Shown piece by piece: positions 9,201-16,060 of a stretch of 64,000 bases of DNA; within the stretch, counting starts at the first letter, position 1, and each line of letters opens with the position of its first letter. A program made the position numbers and the translations under genes. The DNA lies in the NCBI RefSeq assembly GCF_000373105.1, contig NZ_KB890417.1:28339-92338 (forward strand), given 5' to 3'. The notes beneath the pieces were generated by a model. The model had not been told where the DNA came from. It saw only the letters and a program-made list of their open reading frames with translations, and ran no database searches. Source of the stretch: Neolewinella persica DSM 23188. Lineage in GTDB: Bacteria > Bacteroidota > Bacteroidia > Chitinophagales > Saprospiraceae.

Positions 9201-11563
9201 CCGTCTTGTACCAAGGCATTGAAGTCGGCCAGTTGCCCCCTTTTGTCTTCGCCAATGGTGGCATCGACAATGAGGTTCATGCTTGGCTCAAGCTGACCTT
9301 TCAATTTGGCCGTGATGTTGAGGGCGCCCAGTTCGAGCTTTGCCAGGCTGTCGCTCAACGAACCGGTAAACAAATCAGCCACCCGGACGTCCTGCACGGC
9401 AATACTCAGGTCGAGGTCTTCCGGGTTATAGCGGCCATCCAGCTGCCAGACCCCGTTGTCGGTTTCCAGCGGCACATCAAAGTTCAGGTTGGTTAAGGAG
9501 CCGGATATCCGAGCATTTCGAATGCGAAGGTCGGGCAGGTTCAGGTTTTCCGGCAACGTACTGTCGGGTAAAATCGACTTAATATCGGCGATGTTGACGG
9601 CCAGGTCGGAGATGGCCAGGTCCAGGTTCAGGTTGTCTGGCTCCAGGGCGTTTTTAATATTACCGTTGAGGCTGGCGAAGGTTCTTTCGCCGGGTAGGTT
9701 CAGCCGTAGATTGACGTCCAGGTCGTCCATCGGCCCGCTTACGGTTCCGCTGCCCCGGACGAAGTCCGGAATTTTATAGTCTTCCGGTAAGCTGCCCGGA
9801 GGTACGTAGGCAAGGATGGTAGCCCTGGTGGCCAGCAAAGTATCCAGCGCTACGTTCAGACTTGTTTGCGGAAAAGTTGTTACGCCGTTGATCACGCCAC
9901 TAGTCTTGACCCGACTCATCAGGCCGTTGCCAAACTGGCGGTTTTCGATGGCGTAGAAATTCATTTCCAGGCGATCATTCCGGTAGTCGGCAGTGCCTTC
10001 GGCCACCACTTTCTTAGGCCAGTCGATATTGGGTGGTAGCATACCTTTGGGTACCAGCGGCAGTAAGGGGCCAGGCGTAATGCTGAACTCTGACAGATTA
10101 AGTCGGCCGGCAAGCCGTTCCGGATCAAGTGCATTTTCGACCCGGCCAGTGGCCCGCACCTTTATCCCGGGGCCGTTTAATTGTATCCGGCTAAGCTCCA
10201 TTTCCGCCATGGTGCCGTTGGCCCGGACCGAAAATTTCAGCTGTTGCCCCAGGTTAGTCCCGATGACCGGTATGTCCGTCATATCGGGTGCTACCAGGGC
10301 GATGTCTTTGAGGCCCAGATAGCCGTCCAGCTGGAGGCGGGCAATCATATCGTTGAAGTCTCCGCCTGCGAATTCGTAATTAATGGCGGTATTATCGCTT
10401 TTCAACTCGGAATTTGAAGTGCGCAGCCAAAAGTTCTGAAGGCCTAGGAAACTGGGGTTGTAGACCACTGTCCCTTCGGTACGTTCCAGCGTCAGCCCAC
10501 TCTTTTCTTTACCTGATAGTTGGCGCGCACGCAGGTGCAGAGAATCGACAATGTAGGCAATGTCCGTTAGCTCCGCCTCAACATTTGTTACGTCGAGATG
10601 TCCGTAGTCGATCCCCGGGCCCTGCAGGGGAGCTGTCGGCGTATCCATCCGAAAAGCAAGTTTACGGGTCTGAAACAGTTCTCCGGTAAAGGCCAGCGTA
10701 TCTCCCAGCTTCAGGTCAGCACCTTCCAGATTAACGTAGGGCAAGCCGGTGGTGATGTCCAGCCCCTCCATTTTGAGGGCAAAATCAGTTTCTTTGATGG
10801 TAATACGGCCAGCCTTCAGTTGCATGGATGCCGCAGCGGTAGAGGTAGTGTCTATTGGTGTTTTACCAGCGCTTATTCCGATCAGGGCATCGGTACCATC
10901 CAGTTCCAGGTAGTTAATGTCGAAGATCTGCCGGTCAAGCTGGATACCGTTGATCTTTCCTGCCAGGCGCCGGCCTTCCACGTCGGCCAAAATTCCGGCG
11001 GGGTCATCCTGATAGTAAATGTTCAGGCGTTCCAGCAACAGTTCTGCGTCCGACGCATCGATCACCCATGGTGCAGCGGCGGAAGTAGTATCCGCAAGCA
11101 CCAGCACGGAAGTAGTATCGGCTCCGGTGACCATATTACCGTCAACAGCGGTAGAATCCGTTGCGCCCATGTCCAGTAGGAACTGGATATTAGAAGTGGA
11201 ATCCGTCGTGCGTATGTTGGCGAAAACATCTCGCAGGACCAGGTCGGTCACCTCTACCCGCGACTTTAGCAGCCCCCACATATTTATCCCTACTCCAAGG
11301 TGGCCGATGCGGGCAATGCTGTCTCCCGCAGGGTTATTTATGTAAAGATCTTCCAGTTCAATACGACTGGGAAAATCCAGGTCAAGCGTACCTATCCCCA
11401 CATCCGTGCCCAGACTGGTTCGGGCAATTTTCTCCACTTCGCGCGCTACGCGCTGTTGCACGGCGGGGACTTGCAGGAGTACAAATACGGTGACCAGCAG
11501 AGCGATGACAATGCCAAAAAACCAAAGCACTGTTTTCAGCAATCGGCGAAGAAATATTTTCAA
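6245..11563 (-). CDS. tamB: TamB: translocation and assembly module inner-membrane protein
   Basis: A 1,772-residue AsmA/TamB-superfamily protein. It is anchored by one N-terminal membrane segment (LLKTVLWFFGIVIALLVTVF, about 8-27), followed by a very long periplasmic beta-taco of repeated short strands and a C-terminal TamB (DUF490) domain (about 1300-1750, with TGKYDFIYQNIINKEFEV and GNVTFNGDLLNPSLDL). Members bridge the inner and outer membranes and move lipids or assist barrel insertion; the Bacteroidetes partner is TamL, which follows directly. The start is TTG at 11563 (MKIFLRRLL); no ATG fits the membrane anchor. The length is normal for Bacteroidetes TamB. No frameshift is seen. Confidence 0.9.
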   Translation of the reverse strand: MKIFLRRLLKTVLWFFGIVIALLVTVFVLLQVPAVQQRVAREVEKIARTSLGTDVGIGTLDLDFPSRIELEDLYINNPAGDSIARIGHLGVGINMWGLLKSRVEVTDLVLRDVFANIRTTDSTSNIQFLLDMGATDSTAVDGNMVTGADTTSVLVLADTTSAAAPWVIDASDAELLLERLNIYYQDDPAGILADVEGRRLAGKINGIQLDRQIFDINYLELDGTDALIGISAGKTPIDTTSTAAASMQLKAGRITIKETDFALKMEGLDITTGLPYVNLEGADLKLGDTLAFTGELFQTRKLAFRMDTPTAPLQGPGIDYGHLDVTNVEAELTDIAYIVDSLHLRARQLSGKEKSGLTLERTEGTVVYNPSFLGLQNFWLRTSNSELKSDNTAINYEFAGGDFNDMIARLQLDGYLGLKDIALVAPDMTDIPVIGTNLGQQLKFSVRANGTMAEMELSRIQLNGPGIKVRATGRVENALDPERLAGRLNLSEFSITPGPLLPLVPKGMLPPNIDWPKKVVAEGTADYRNDRLEMNFYAIENRQFGNGLMSRVKTSGVINGVTTFPQTSLNVALDTLLATRATILAYVPPGSLPEDYKIPDFVRGSGTVSGPMDDLDVNLRLNLPGERTFASLNGNIKNALEPDNLNLDLAISDLAVNIADIKSILPDSTLPENLNLPDLRIRNARISGSLTNLNFDVPLETDNGVWQLDGRYNPEDLDLSIAVQDVRVADLFTGSLSDSLAKLELGALNITAKLKGQLEPSMNLIVDATIGEDKRGQLADFNALVQDGNYEADFNLTHPDFLAKGRGRYTIGPDSVASINAVVDLNRVDLQRWEITEVPLTLEGRLTAKSVGLDPYNMEGYVRLDTVKLRGNEGSSYVDSFVVTASLHDLKNEIFVKSDVLDAELLGVFDPLKTPEKMIQFIMAYWDESLRQPNPVENGDMLDFALQLKRPQPLTGGLITGLTELSPFNASLLYRDGTPDLLVNLDLPEISYAGLNARNLTFRAIGDTVDLVWEADWANIKYGDQVELGRTSLSGETMNDEMLVELKLYTEEDSLRHYLGFVTDPESDTITIRLEEEQILNFETWTVPSDNLITLAGPSLIIRNFALRNDGQSLSATTTEPGDVVITFGDFNLRTPSRLLFSEEETAAGIVNGTVGLDNALTNLGIQSNLSVNQLKYAGTLLGDVVAEVKSSNEQTYNVDVSIDEAGNNATLKGTVELDGPLNLVLDVTKLQLAAAEPFSLGYLNKSEGYVTGRVDIGGTIDAPDLDGSLKFNDASLIISLLGERYRLDEQPIKFNNSTITFGNDWNIYDSRGGGARVQGKVELQSLEDIVLDLRVRANDFLAINSTIEDNKDWFGKMYVDADVNISGTAIRPIVDVTATTSRESEVTYIYRILQQGLVETEGIMDFTEKYRWNDLLRRDTVAADTGTGTFNAGMDLTLDLEVKPNLEVTVVVDPVTGQTFTGKADGDLTMRIYPDGRQEAAGRVELVTGKYDFIYQNIINKEFEVLAGSNVTFNGDLLNPSLDLRIRHLAQTSPLSLVQGVQGEGVDVSGLRRKQTFYVDITLKGDLQASNITTNVVYPEDAYGNLGLSSVEESLATLRQDQSRMTTTAFQLLAFGSFNIPLLDAGGGGPNLASTTLNNLMSNYLNTFADQLVGFVDLDFGLDSYADEGGKTQTNLRISLRKALFDDRVVISIDGVAGTAEDELAGTQQTYLDNITAEYLINEDGSFRLKFFNDRDRNTLVGGNVIRFGGRLTFGKDFDRIRWFRGKDEKE

Positions 11564-11704
11564 GGGGTTGTTTGGTTGATGTGGAGGTCTGCGGGTTTAA
11601 CGCAATGAAGGAAGGCTGTGTTTGATTTGTTATCCTTACAATCATAAATCGGTCAATCTTTTCCTAAGACGTTCGGGGAAGGCAAAATCCTGCGCTCGTG
11701 GTTC

Positions 11705-11712
11705 TACCTTTG
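11705..11712 (+). promoter_or_regulatory. -7 box TACCTTTG directly before hemJ
   Basis: TACCTTTG is an exact match to the Bacteroidetes -7 consensus TAnnTTTG. It lies four bases before the ATG at 11717, implying a leaderless or nearly leaderless mRNA. Confidence 0.55.
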
Positions 11713-11716
11713 CCGC

Positions 11717-12316
11717 ATGGACTTTATCCTCATTGCCAAAGCCCTCCACGTAGTCGGCTTCGTTTCCTGGTTTGCCGGCTTGTTTTATCTGGGTCGGGTA
11801 CTCGTCAACCATGCCGATACGGAGAACATTGCTCCGCTGGCGGGGGATGATCCCGTTGCGGTTCGTAATCGATTTAAGCAAGACATCCTGCATGAGGAGT
11901 ACAGTGCTACCGCAGCCCGGGTCTACAAAATAATCGTTAACCCGGCCATGATGATTACCTGGGTGGCCGGCCTGGTGATGATCGGCCTGAACCCGGGCTA
12001 CCTCCAGTCGGGGACCGGCGGGTGGCTGCACGTGAAAATTCTGTTGGTCGTGCTGATGGTGGTCTACCAACTCTACACCAAACGCAAGATCATGCTACCG
12101 ATGGCCGCCGGGCAGCGGCCCTGGACCGATTGGCAGCTCCGCCTCTGGAACGAGGTGCCTACCTTCTTCCTGGTGAGTGTCCCCTTCATTGCTGTATTTG
12201 GCAAAGTGGGGCAGCTTAATTACCTGTACCTGGCCATAGGCGTAGGAATCTTTTGCCTGCTGGTTTACCGGGGGGCGGTGGGGTATCGGAAAAGTCGTAG
12301 CAAAGAAATTCAATAG
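11717..12316 (+). CDS. hemJ: HemJ-type protoporphyrinogen IX oxidase (CopD family)
   Basis: A 199-residue inner-membrane protein. HemJ oxidises protoporphyrinogen IX to protoporphyrin IX, the penultimate step of heme synthesis. The sequence opens with KALHVVGFVSWFAGLFYLGR, containing the conserved His11. It has about four to five membrane helices and the family motif LRLWNEVPTFFL near residue 140. The segment FKQDILHEEYSATAARVYKIIVNPAMMITW fits the HemJ core. The gene stands alone, divergent from tamB, with a -7 box four bases before the start codon. CopD-like copper proteins share the fold, but the motifs favour HemJ. Confidence 0.85.
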   Translation: MDFILIAKALHVVGFVSWFAGLFYLGRVLVNHADTENIAPLAGDDPVAVRNRFKQDILHEEYSATAARVYKIIVNPAMMITWVAGLVMIGLNPGYLQSGTGGWLHVKILLVVLMVVYQLYTKRKIMLPMAAGQRPWTDWQLRLWNEVPTFFLVSVPFIAVFGKVGQLNYLYLAIGVGIFCLLVYRGAVGYRKSRSKEIQ

Positions 12317-12387
12317 AAAATTTTCTATGTCGCAGGTGTAACACTCTCACGGACAGGAGCATACAGGGTAAACAAAACCCAATTCCT

Positions 12388-12708
12388 ATGCCTGCTATTA
12401 CTACAATAGTAACCGACTACAAAATCCGGGCACAAGCCAACGGTAGCATTTATTCCGTTATCGTAGACTGCTACCGCCACGGACAACAGGTTGGCTTCGT
12501 CTTTTTCGAACAAAACCGCACCGTTTCCGAGGCTTCCGTCACTGGAGGTACTCCCCGAATTGTCCTACGCTATCCAGTCGACCTGTTCGGCCCGATCGTA
12601 GATATGCTCCGCTACGAAAAGCCGATTATTATGAGCATTAATGGCAGCCACAACAGCGGATCCATCGGGACTCAGGGAGAACCCGTTGGAGATAATGAGC
12701 CAAGCTAG
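12388..12708 (+). CDS. Small protein of unknown function
   Basis: A 106-residue open frame with no family I recognise. It is soluble-looking, with two strand-rich stretches (SIYSVIVDCYRHGQQVGFVF and PRIVLRYPVDLFGPIVDML) and a polar tail rich in Ser, Asn and Gly. It lies 71 bp after hemJ in the same direction and ends before an inverted repeat at 12728-12772. No strong ribosome site is seen, but this is normal in Bacteroidetes. It could be a real lineage-specific gene; the even composition and good spacing support that. Confidence 0.45.
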   Translation: MPAITTIVTDYKIRAQANGSIYSVIVDCYRHGQQVGFVFFEQNRTVSEASVTGGTPRIVLRYPVDLFGPIVDMLRYEKPIIMSINGSHNSGSIGTQGEPVGDNEPS

Positions 12709-12727
12709 TTTTTCTCTCCCCGATGCA

Positions 12728-12772
12728 GGAGCAATGTGAAGCGCCGTTGTCCGATGGCTTTCTCATTGCTCC
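12728..12772. terminator. Inverted repeat between convergent genes
   Basis: GGAGCAATGTGAAGC (12728-12742) pairs with GCTTTCTCATTGCTCC (12757-12772) with one mismatch. It lies between the stop codons of the convergent genes ending at 12708 and 12802, so it could stop transcription from both sides. The T-run is poor. Confidence 0.4.
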
Positions 12773-12801
12773 TCTTCCAGATAAACACCTACCTCAAACC
12801 A

Positions 12802-14217
12802 CTACGACCGATTAAGCGCATACCAATCAATGTTCCGGGTCAGCCACATGATGGCACCCAAAATGAGCAGTAAGCCAAGGGAGCCGACAAGCAAGGCATA
12901 ATCCTGTAGTTGCAGCAAGCTGTAGAAGAAGACATAAAGGATAAACAGGATCACCGCCACCATCAGGGTCAGTTTCAGGTTCCGGAGAATGAACCAACTG
13001 TACATCGTGATCAGACTGACGATGGCCACACAACTAATCCAGTACGCAGCATCGAAAAGCAGGTGTTCACTAATGGAAAGCAACAACACGTAGAACAAGA
13101 TGATTGCCGCACCGATCAGTAGGTACTGGATCGGGTGCACCCGCCGCTTGTTCAGCACTTCAATGAAGAAGAAGGTCAGGAAGGTGATGAAGATAAAAAG
13201 GATGGCGAAGTTGGTGCTTCGGTAGGTCTTCTTGTATTCGTCGACCGGGAGGAGGAGGCGGAGACCGAACAGGTCGCCGCTTGTAATGTAACCATCAGAC
13301 GGGTCGACGTAGTTATAGCTATTTATTAGCCCAAGTACCCCACTATTGCTGTACCCTGTGCTGGAACTGGGCACAAAACTCCCCGTCCCTTGCTGCGGAT
13401 AATTACGGTTCAGTTGCAGTATTTCCCAGTTGGCGGTAAAGCCATTGGCGGTGATCTCCCTGCTTTGCGGTAAGAACCCGCCATCGAAACTTGGGTTCGC
13501 CCACCCCCCGGTCATAGTCACCGTAGTGCGTTTGCCAAACGGGCGAAAATAAAGAGCTGAGCTACCATTGAGATCCAGGGCAAAGCTGAAGTCAATTTCC
13601 TGTTCCTGGCCGGTAATCGCCACCGGGACACTGGCGCCACTTTGAAATATTTCGTTGGTGACCGTTCCCGGGCCAAGGCTGAGGGGGACATCCCCAAAAC
13701 GGAGGTCAATCGCTGACTGAACACCGGTCATATCCGAGATTCCGATGGAAAACAACGCATTCTCCCATTGCAGGGAATTTTCCGGGAGGTTCAGCGCCGC
13801 CGCGTTGAAGCCATCGAAGTTCCCCCTGATCTGCAATTTGGTATTGTAGAGCACGACGACAAAAATGCCCCGATAACGTTCCTCGGGGTTAAGCTGACCT
13901 TGCACATCAATCACATTAGGCAGAAAGTGCGCGTAGCCGCTATTTGACGTACTGGTTTTACCATCGGCACTTAGCTTATCGTAGCTGTATGGCACAGAAA
14001 TCACTGGCCCGCCAACCATTTGCTCCATCCCCCATTTCGAAGCGACCTCTTCTTGCGCAGCATCCCGTAATCGCTGCCGGTCAGAGATCAGCCCGTCCAG
14101 CATCAGTGCCGGAATCATGAGGAACAGGATCATCAATCCAATGATGATCAGTTTCAGGGTGATGGAACGACGGGCCCAGGAATTTAGGCGATCGAAGAAG
14201 GAAGGCGAAGTGGACAT
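12802..14217 (-). CDS. creD: CreD-type inner-membrane protein
   Basis: A 471-residue member of the CreD (cell envelope integrity, colicin E2 tolerance) family. One N-terminal membrane segment (LKLIIIGLMILFLMIPALML) is followed by the family motif LISDRQRLRDAAQEEVASKWG and a large periplasmic beta domain (about 50-330). Five closely spaced membrane helices close the protein (from FAILFIFITFLTFFFIEVL onward). The frame is open to 14292, but the extra residues are encoded by the repeat element at 14273-14430. The ATG at 14217 (MSTSPSFFDRL) is therefore chosen; a minus-strand TACCTTAG box lies about 24 bases before it. The molecular role of CreD is not settled. Confidence 0.87.
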   Translation of the reverse strand: MSTSPSFFDRLNSWARRSITLKLIIIGLMILFLMIPALMLDGLISDRQRLRDAAQEEVASKWGMEQMVGGPVISVPYSYDKLSADGKTSTSNSGYAHFLPNVIDVQGQLNPEERYRGIFVVVLYNTKLQIRGNFDGFNAAALNLPENSLQWENALFSIGISDMTGVQSAIDLRFGDVPLSLGPGTVTNEIFQSGASVPVAITGQEQEIDFSFALDLNGSSALYFRPFGKRTTVTMTGGWANPSFDGGFLPQSREITANGFTANWEILQLNRNYPQQGTGSFVPSSSTGYSNSGVLGLINSYNYVDPSDGYITSGDLFGLRLLLPVDEYKKTYRSTNFAILFIFITFLTFFFIEVLNKRRVHPIQYLLIGAAIILFYVLLLSISEHLLFDAAYWISCVAIVSLITMYSWFILRNLKLTLMVAVILFILYVFFYSLLQLQDYALLVGSLGLLLILGAIMWLTRNIDWYALNRS

Positions 14218-14272
14218 GGGCGCGCGGTTGAAAGTCCGTCTAAGGTAATACCTTAAGTACGAATAGGAAGTA

Positions 14273-14430
14273 GGGCGAGGCCGCAGGTGCAAGGAAAAGG
14301 CTCAAGGAGCAAGGTCCTGACTGACACTCAAAAACCTGGCGGACGCTCGAGAACCCGACGGACGCTCAAAGGTCCCTGCGGGACGCTTCGAGGTCCGCCG
14401 TCAACCCCACATTGCACCTGCGGCCGCGCC
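14273..14430. repeat. 158-bp element with terminal inverted repeats (dispersed motif A pair)
   Basis: The ends are GGGCGAGGCCGCAGGTGCAA (14273-14292) and its inverse TTGCACCTGCGGCCGCGCC (14412-14430). Inside lie GGAGCAAGG (14306-14314), two related words (CGGACGCTCGAGAACCC and CGGACGCTCAAAGGTCCC) and a small stem GTCCCTGCGGGAC (14372-14384). The right half resembles, in the same order, the inverse of 6065-6152 within tamL. No coding capacity. It has the form of a miniature inverted-repeat element; no target-site duplication could be confirmed. Confidence 0.65.
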
Positions 14431-14438
14431 ACAAAAAA

Positions 14439-14480
14439 GACATTATGTCATGCTATTTATTCGAAACATGACATTGTGTC
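14439..14480. promoter_or_regulatory. Twin GACATTRTGTC palindromes upstream of Hsp20 (likely activator sites)
   Basis: GACATTATGTC at 14439-14449 and GACATTGTGTC at 14470-14480 are near-perfect 11-bp palindromes spaced 31 bp centre to centre, about three helical turns. They sit 25-66 bp before a sigma-54-type promoter. This arrangement fits binding sites of a bacterial enhancer-binding protein. Confidence 0.6.
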
Positions 14481-14504
14481 GCTAAATATTTGAAGGTTTG
14501 CCCC

Positions 14505-14520
14505 TGGCCCGCCCTTTGCC
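14505..14520 (+). promoter_or_regulatory. Sigma-54-type -24/-12 promoter of the Hsp20 gene
   Basis: TGGCCCGCCCTTTGCC matches TGGCACGNNNNTTGCW at 10 of 12 fixed positions. The GG (14506-14507) and GC (14518-14519) pairs are separated by exactly 10 bases, the strict sigma-54 spacing. The start of transcription would be near 14531, giving a leader of about 47 bases. Confidence 0.7.
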
Positions 14521-14577
14521 TAAGTATCCACGTCTGGCAATAATGTCGACGCATCAACCTAACAAAACCGAATCACC

Positions 14578-15006
14578 ATGAATCTCATCAATCACAACCG
14601 CCCACTTCCTGCCAACTTCTTCCGCTTTTTCGATGACCACGCGACTAAGGCTGCTGACAGCTACCGCCCCGCCGTCAACATCAGCGAAACGGACGACGCC
14701 TTCAACCTCGAACTACTGGCTCCCGGCCGGGCAAAGGAGAATTTCAACATCGCCTTTAACGAAGGCACGTTGGAAATTACTTACACTACGCCCACAGTAG
14801 CTGACAATGACGCAACACCCGTTGCGCCCACCTACCGTCGGCGCGAGTTCAAACTGGCCGATTTCACCCGTCGTTTCCAACTGGACGACAAGGTCATCGA
14901 CACGGAAAGCATTGACGCGACCTACGTTGACGGGGTACTCCGCCTGGCACTGCCTAAGCGTGAAGAAGCCCTGCCTAAAGCTCCCCGCCAAATTGCGGTA
15001 GCCTAA
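14578..15006 (+). CDS. Small heat shock protein, Hsp20 / alpha-crystallin family
   Basis: A 142-residue ATP-independent holdase chaperone of the cytoplasm. The alpha-crystallin domain spans about 28-130, from YRPAVNISETDDAFNLELLAPG to the conserved end ATYVDGVLRLALPKRE. The N-terminus (MNLINHNRPLPANFFRFFDD) is the short Bacteroidetes form, and a short tail containing IAV follows. The ATG is preceded by a sigma-54-type promoter (14505-14520) and two palindromic sites, so expression is probably inducible through an enhancer-binding protein and not through a HrcA or CtsR type repressor. A good terminator follows at 15057-15088. Length and domain are complete. Confidence 0.93.
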   Translation: MNLINHNRPLPANFFRFFDDHATKAADSYRPAVNISETDDAFNLELLAPGRAKENFNIAFNEGTLEITYTTPTVADNDATPVAPTYRRREFKLADFTRRFQLDDKVIDTESIDATYVDGVLRLALPKREEALPKAPRQIAVA

Positions 15007-15056
15007 GGCCGTAGCAATACGGATCGAAGCAGAAAGTTTTAGACTATTGATAGTTG

Positions 15057-15088
15057 CCGGTCCGGGGGGAGCCCCGGGCCGGTTTTTT
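15057..15088 (+). terminator. Rho-independent terminator of Hsp20 gene
   Basis: The stem CCGGTCCGGGG / CCCCGGGCCGG with loop GGAG is followed by TTTTTT. It lies 50 bases after the Hsp20 stop codon and ends on the stop codon region of the convergent regulator gene. Confidence 0.88.
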
Positions 15089-15983
15089 AATTGGTAACAA
15101 ACGCTTCCTGCAGCGCCTGCCCAATCGCCCTGCTTAAAGCGTCGCGGTTGGTCGCATCGTCATAGGCCTTCACCCAAACGTGCGCACCATCACTGGCCCG
15201 GATCACCTCCACCAGGAGTATCTCGGCCCCATCCCTTTCCAGGAATTTGCCGTTCACCAACCCGTCAATCCGGTACTGTTCGATCAGCTGCCGGAAGTTG
15301 CCGGAGATAAAATCTGTAGTGGTGGTAGGGCCGATCAATTCATACTGCGCGTCTACTGACTCGTTCAGGTATTCGAGCAGATCAAAGGCGATGCTGTTCC
15401 CTACGAAAGGGCTGGCAGCATCCTTTGGCAGGAATGGCATGATGGCGATTCTTGGTTTTGAGGTTATTACGGAGTCAGCCACAGGCCCCATGGCACTAAA
15501 ATAGAGCAAGGCCAGGAGCACCGCGGTACCTGCTAGGGCCAAAAGTCTCCTACGATTGTTCCGAGTCCTGGGGCTGTCGGATGTTGCGTGGCGAAAGTCG
15601 GCAGTTTTTCCAGATGATGATGTTTTCTCAGCCGAGACATCACTTGCCGGTTCATCGTTTAATGGCGCCACCCAACGATACCCCCTTCTTGGGATGGTTT
15701 CCACGAAACAGGGGGCTGCGGCACTGTCTTGAAGGGCTGCACGGATTTGCCGGATGCAGAAATGAATACTTCCGTCATAATCGACGTGAACGTCGGGCCA
15801 AATAGCAGACCTGATCTGCTCATGGCTCACGATCTCCGGGTAATTATCAAGCAACAGCACCAGCAACTTCGTGGGTTGAGGCGCCAGCCTGCTGCGCCGT
15901 TCTTGCTCACTACCCCGGGCGTAGACCAATTCTCCAGCATCTTCGTCAAAGGTGAAACCTCCAAATTTTACCAGGTTATTCAT
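15087..15983 (-). CDS. CadC/ToxR-like membrane-bound winged-helix regulator
   Basis: A 298-residue one-component regulator. Residues 1-107 form an OmpR/PhoB-type winged helix (LAPQPTKLLVLLLDNYPEIVSHEQIRSAIW and the wing FVETIPRRGYRWVAPL). A charged linker precedes one membrane segment (LLALAGTAVLLALLYFSAM, about 148-166), and a periplasmic domain (PRIAIMPFLPKDAASPFVGNSIAFDLLEYLN) resembles the TolB-like N-terminal module seen in related adenylate-cyclase and CadC proteins. The signal sensed is unknown. TACCTTTA lies four bases before the ATG (15988-15995, minus), suggesting a leaderless transcript. It is convergent with the Hsp20 gene. Confidence 0.82.
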   Translation of the reverse strand: MNNLVKFGGFTFDEDAGELVYARGSEQERRSRLAPQPTKLLVLLLDNYPEIVSHEQIRSAIWPDVHVDYDGSIHFCIRQIRAALQDSAAAPCFVETIPRRGYRWVAPLNDEPASDVSAEKTSSSGKTADFRHATSDSPRTRNNRRRLLALAGTAVLLALLYFSAMGPVADSVITSKPRIAIMPFLPKDAASPFVGNSIAFDLLEYLNESVDAQYELIGPTTTTDFISGNFRQLIEQYRIDGLVNGKFLERDGAEILLVEVIRASDGAHVWVKAYDDATNRDALSRAIGQALQEAFVTN

Positions 15984-16060
15984 TTGCTAAAGGTACCGGA
16001 GTCGGAGAAAAAAAGAACGGAAAACGGTTATAGCTGCTACAAGGCCTGCCACACCACCAT

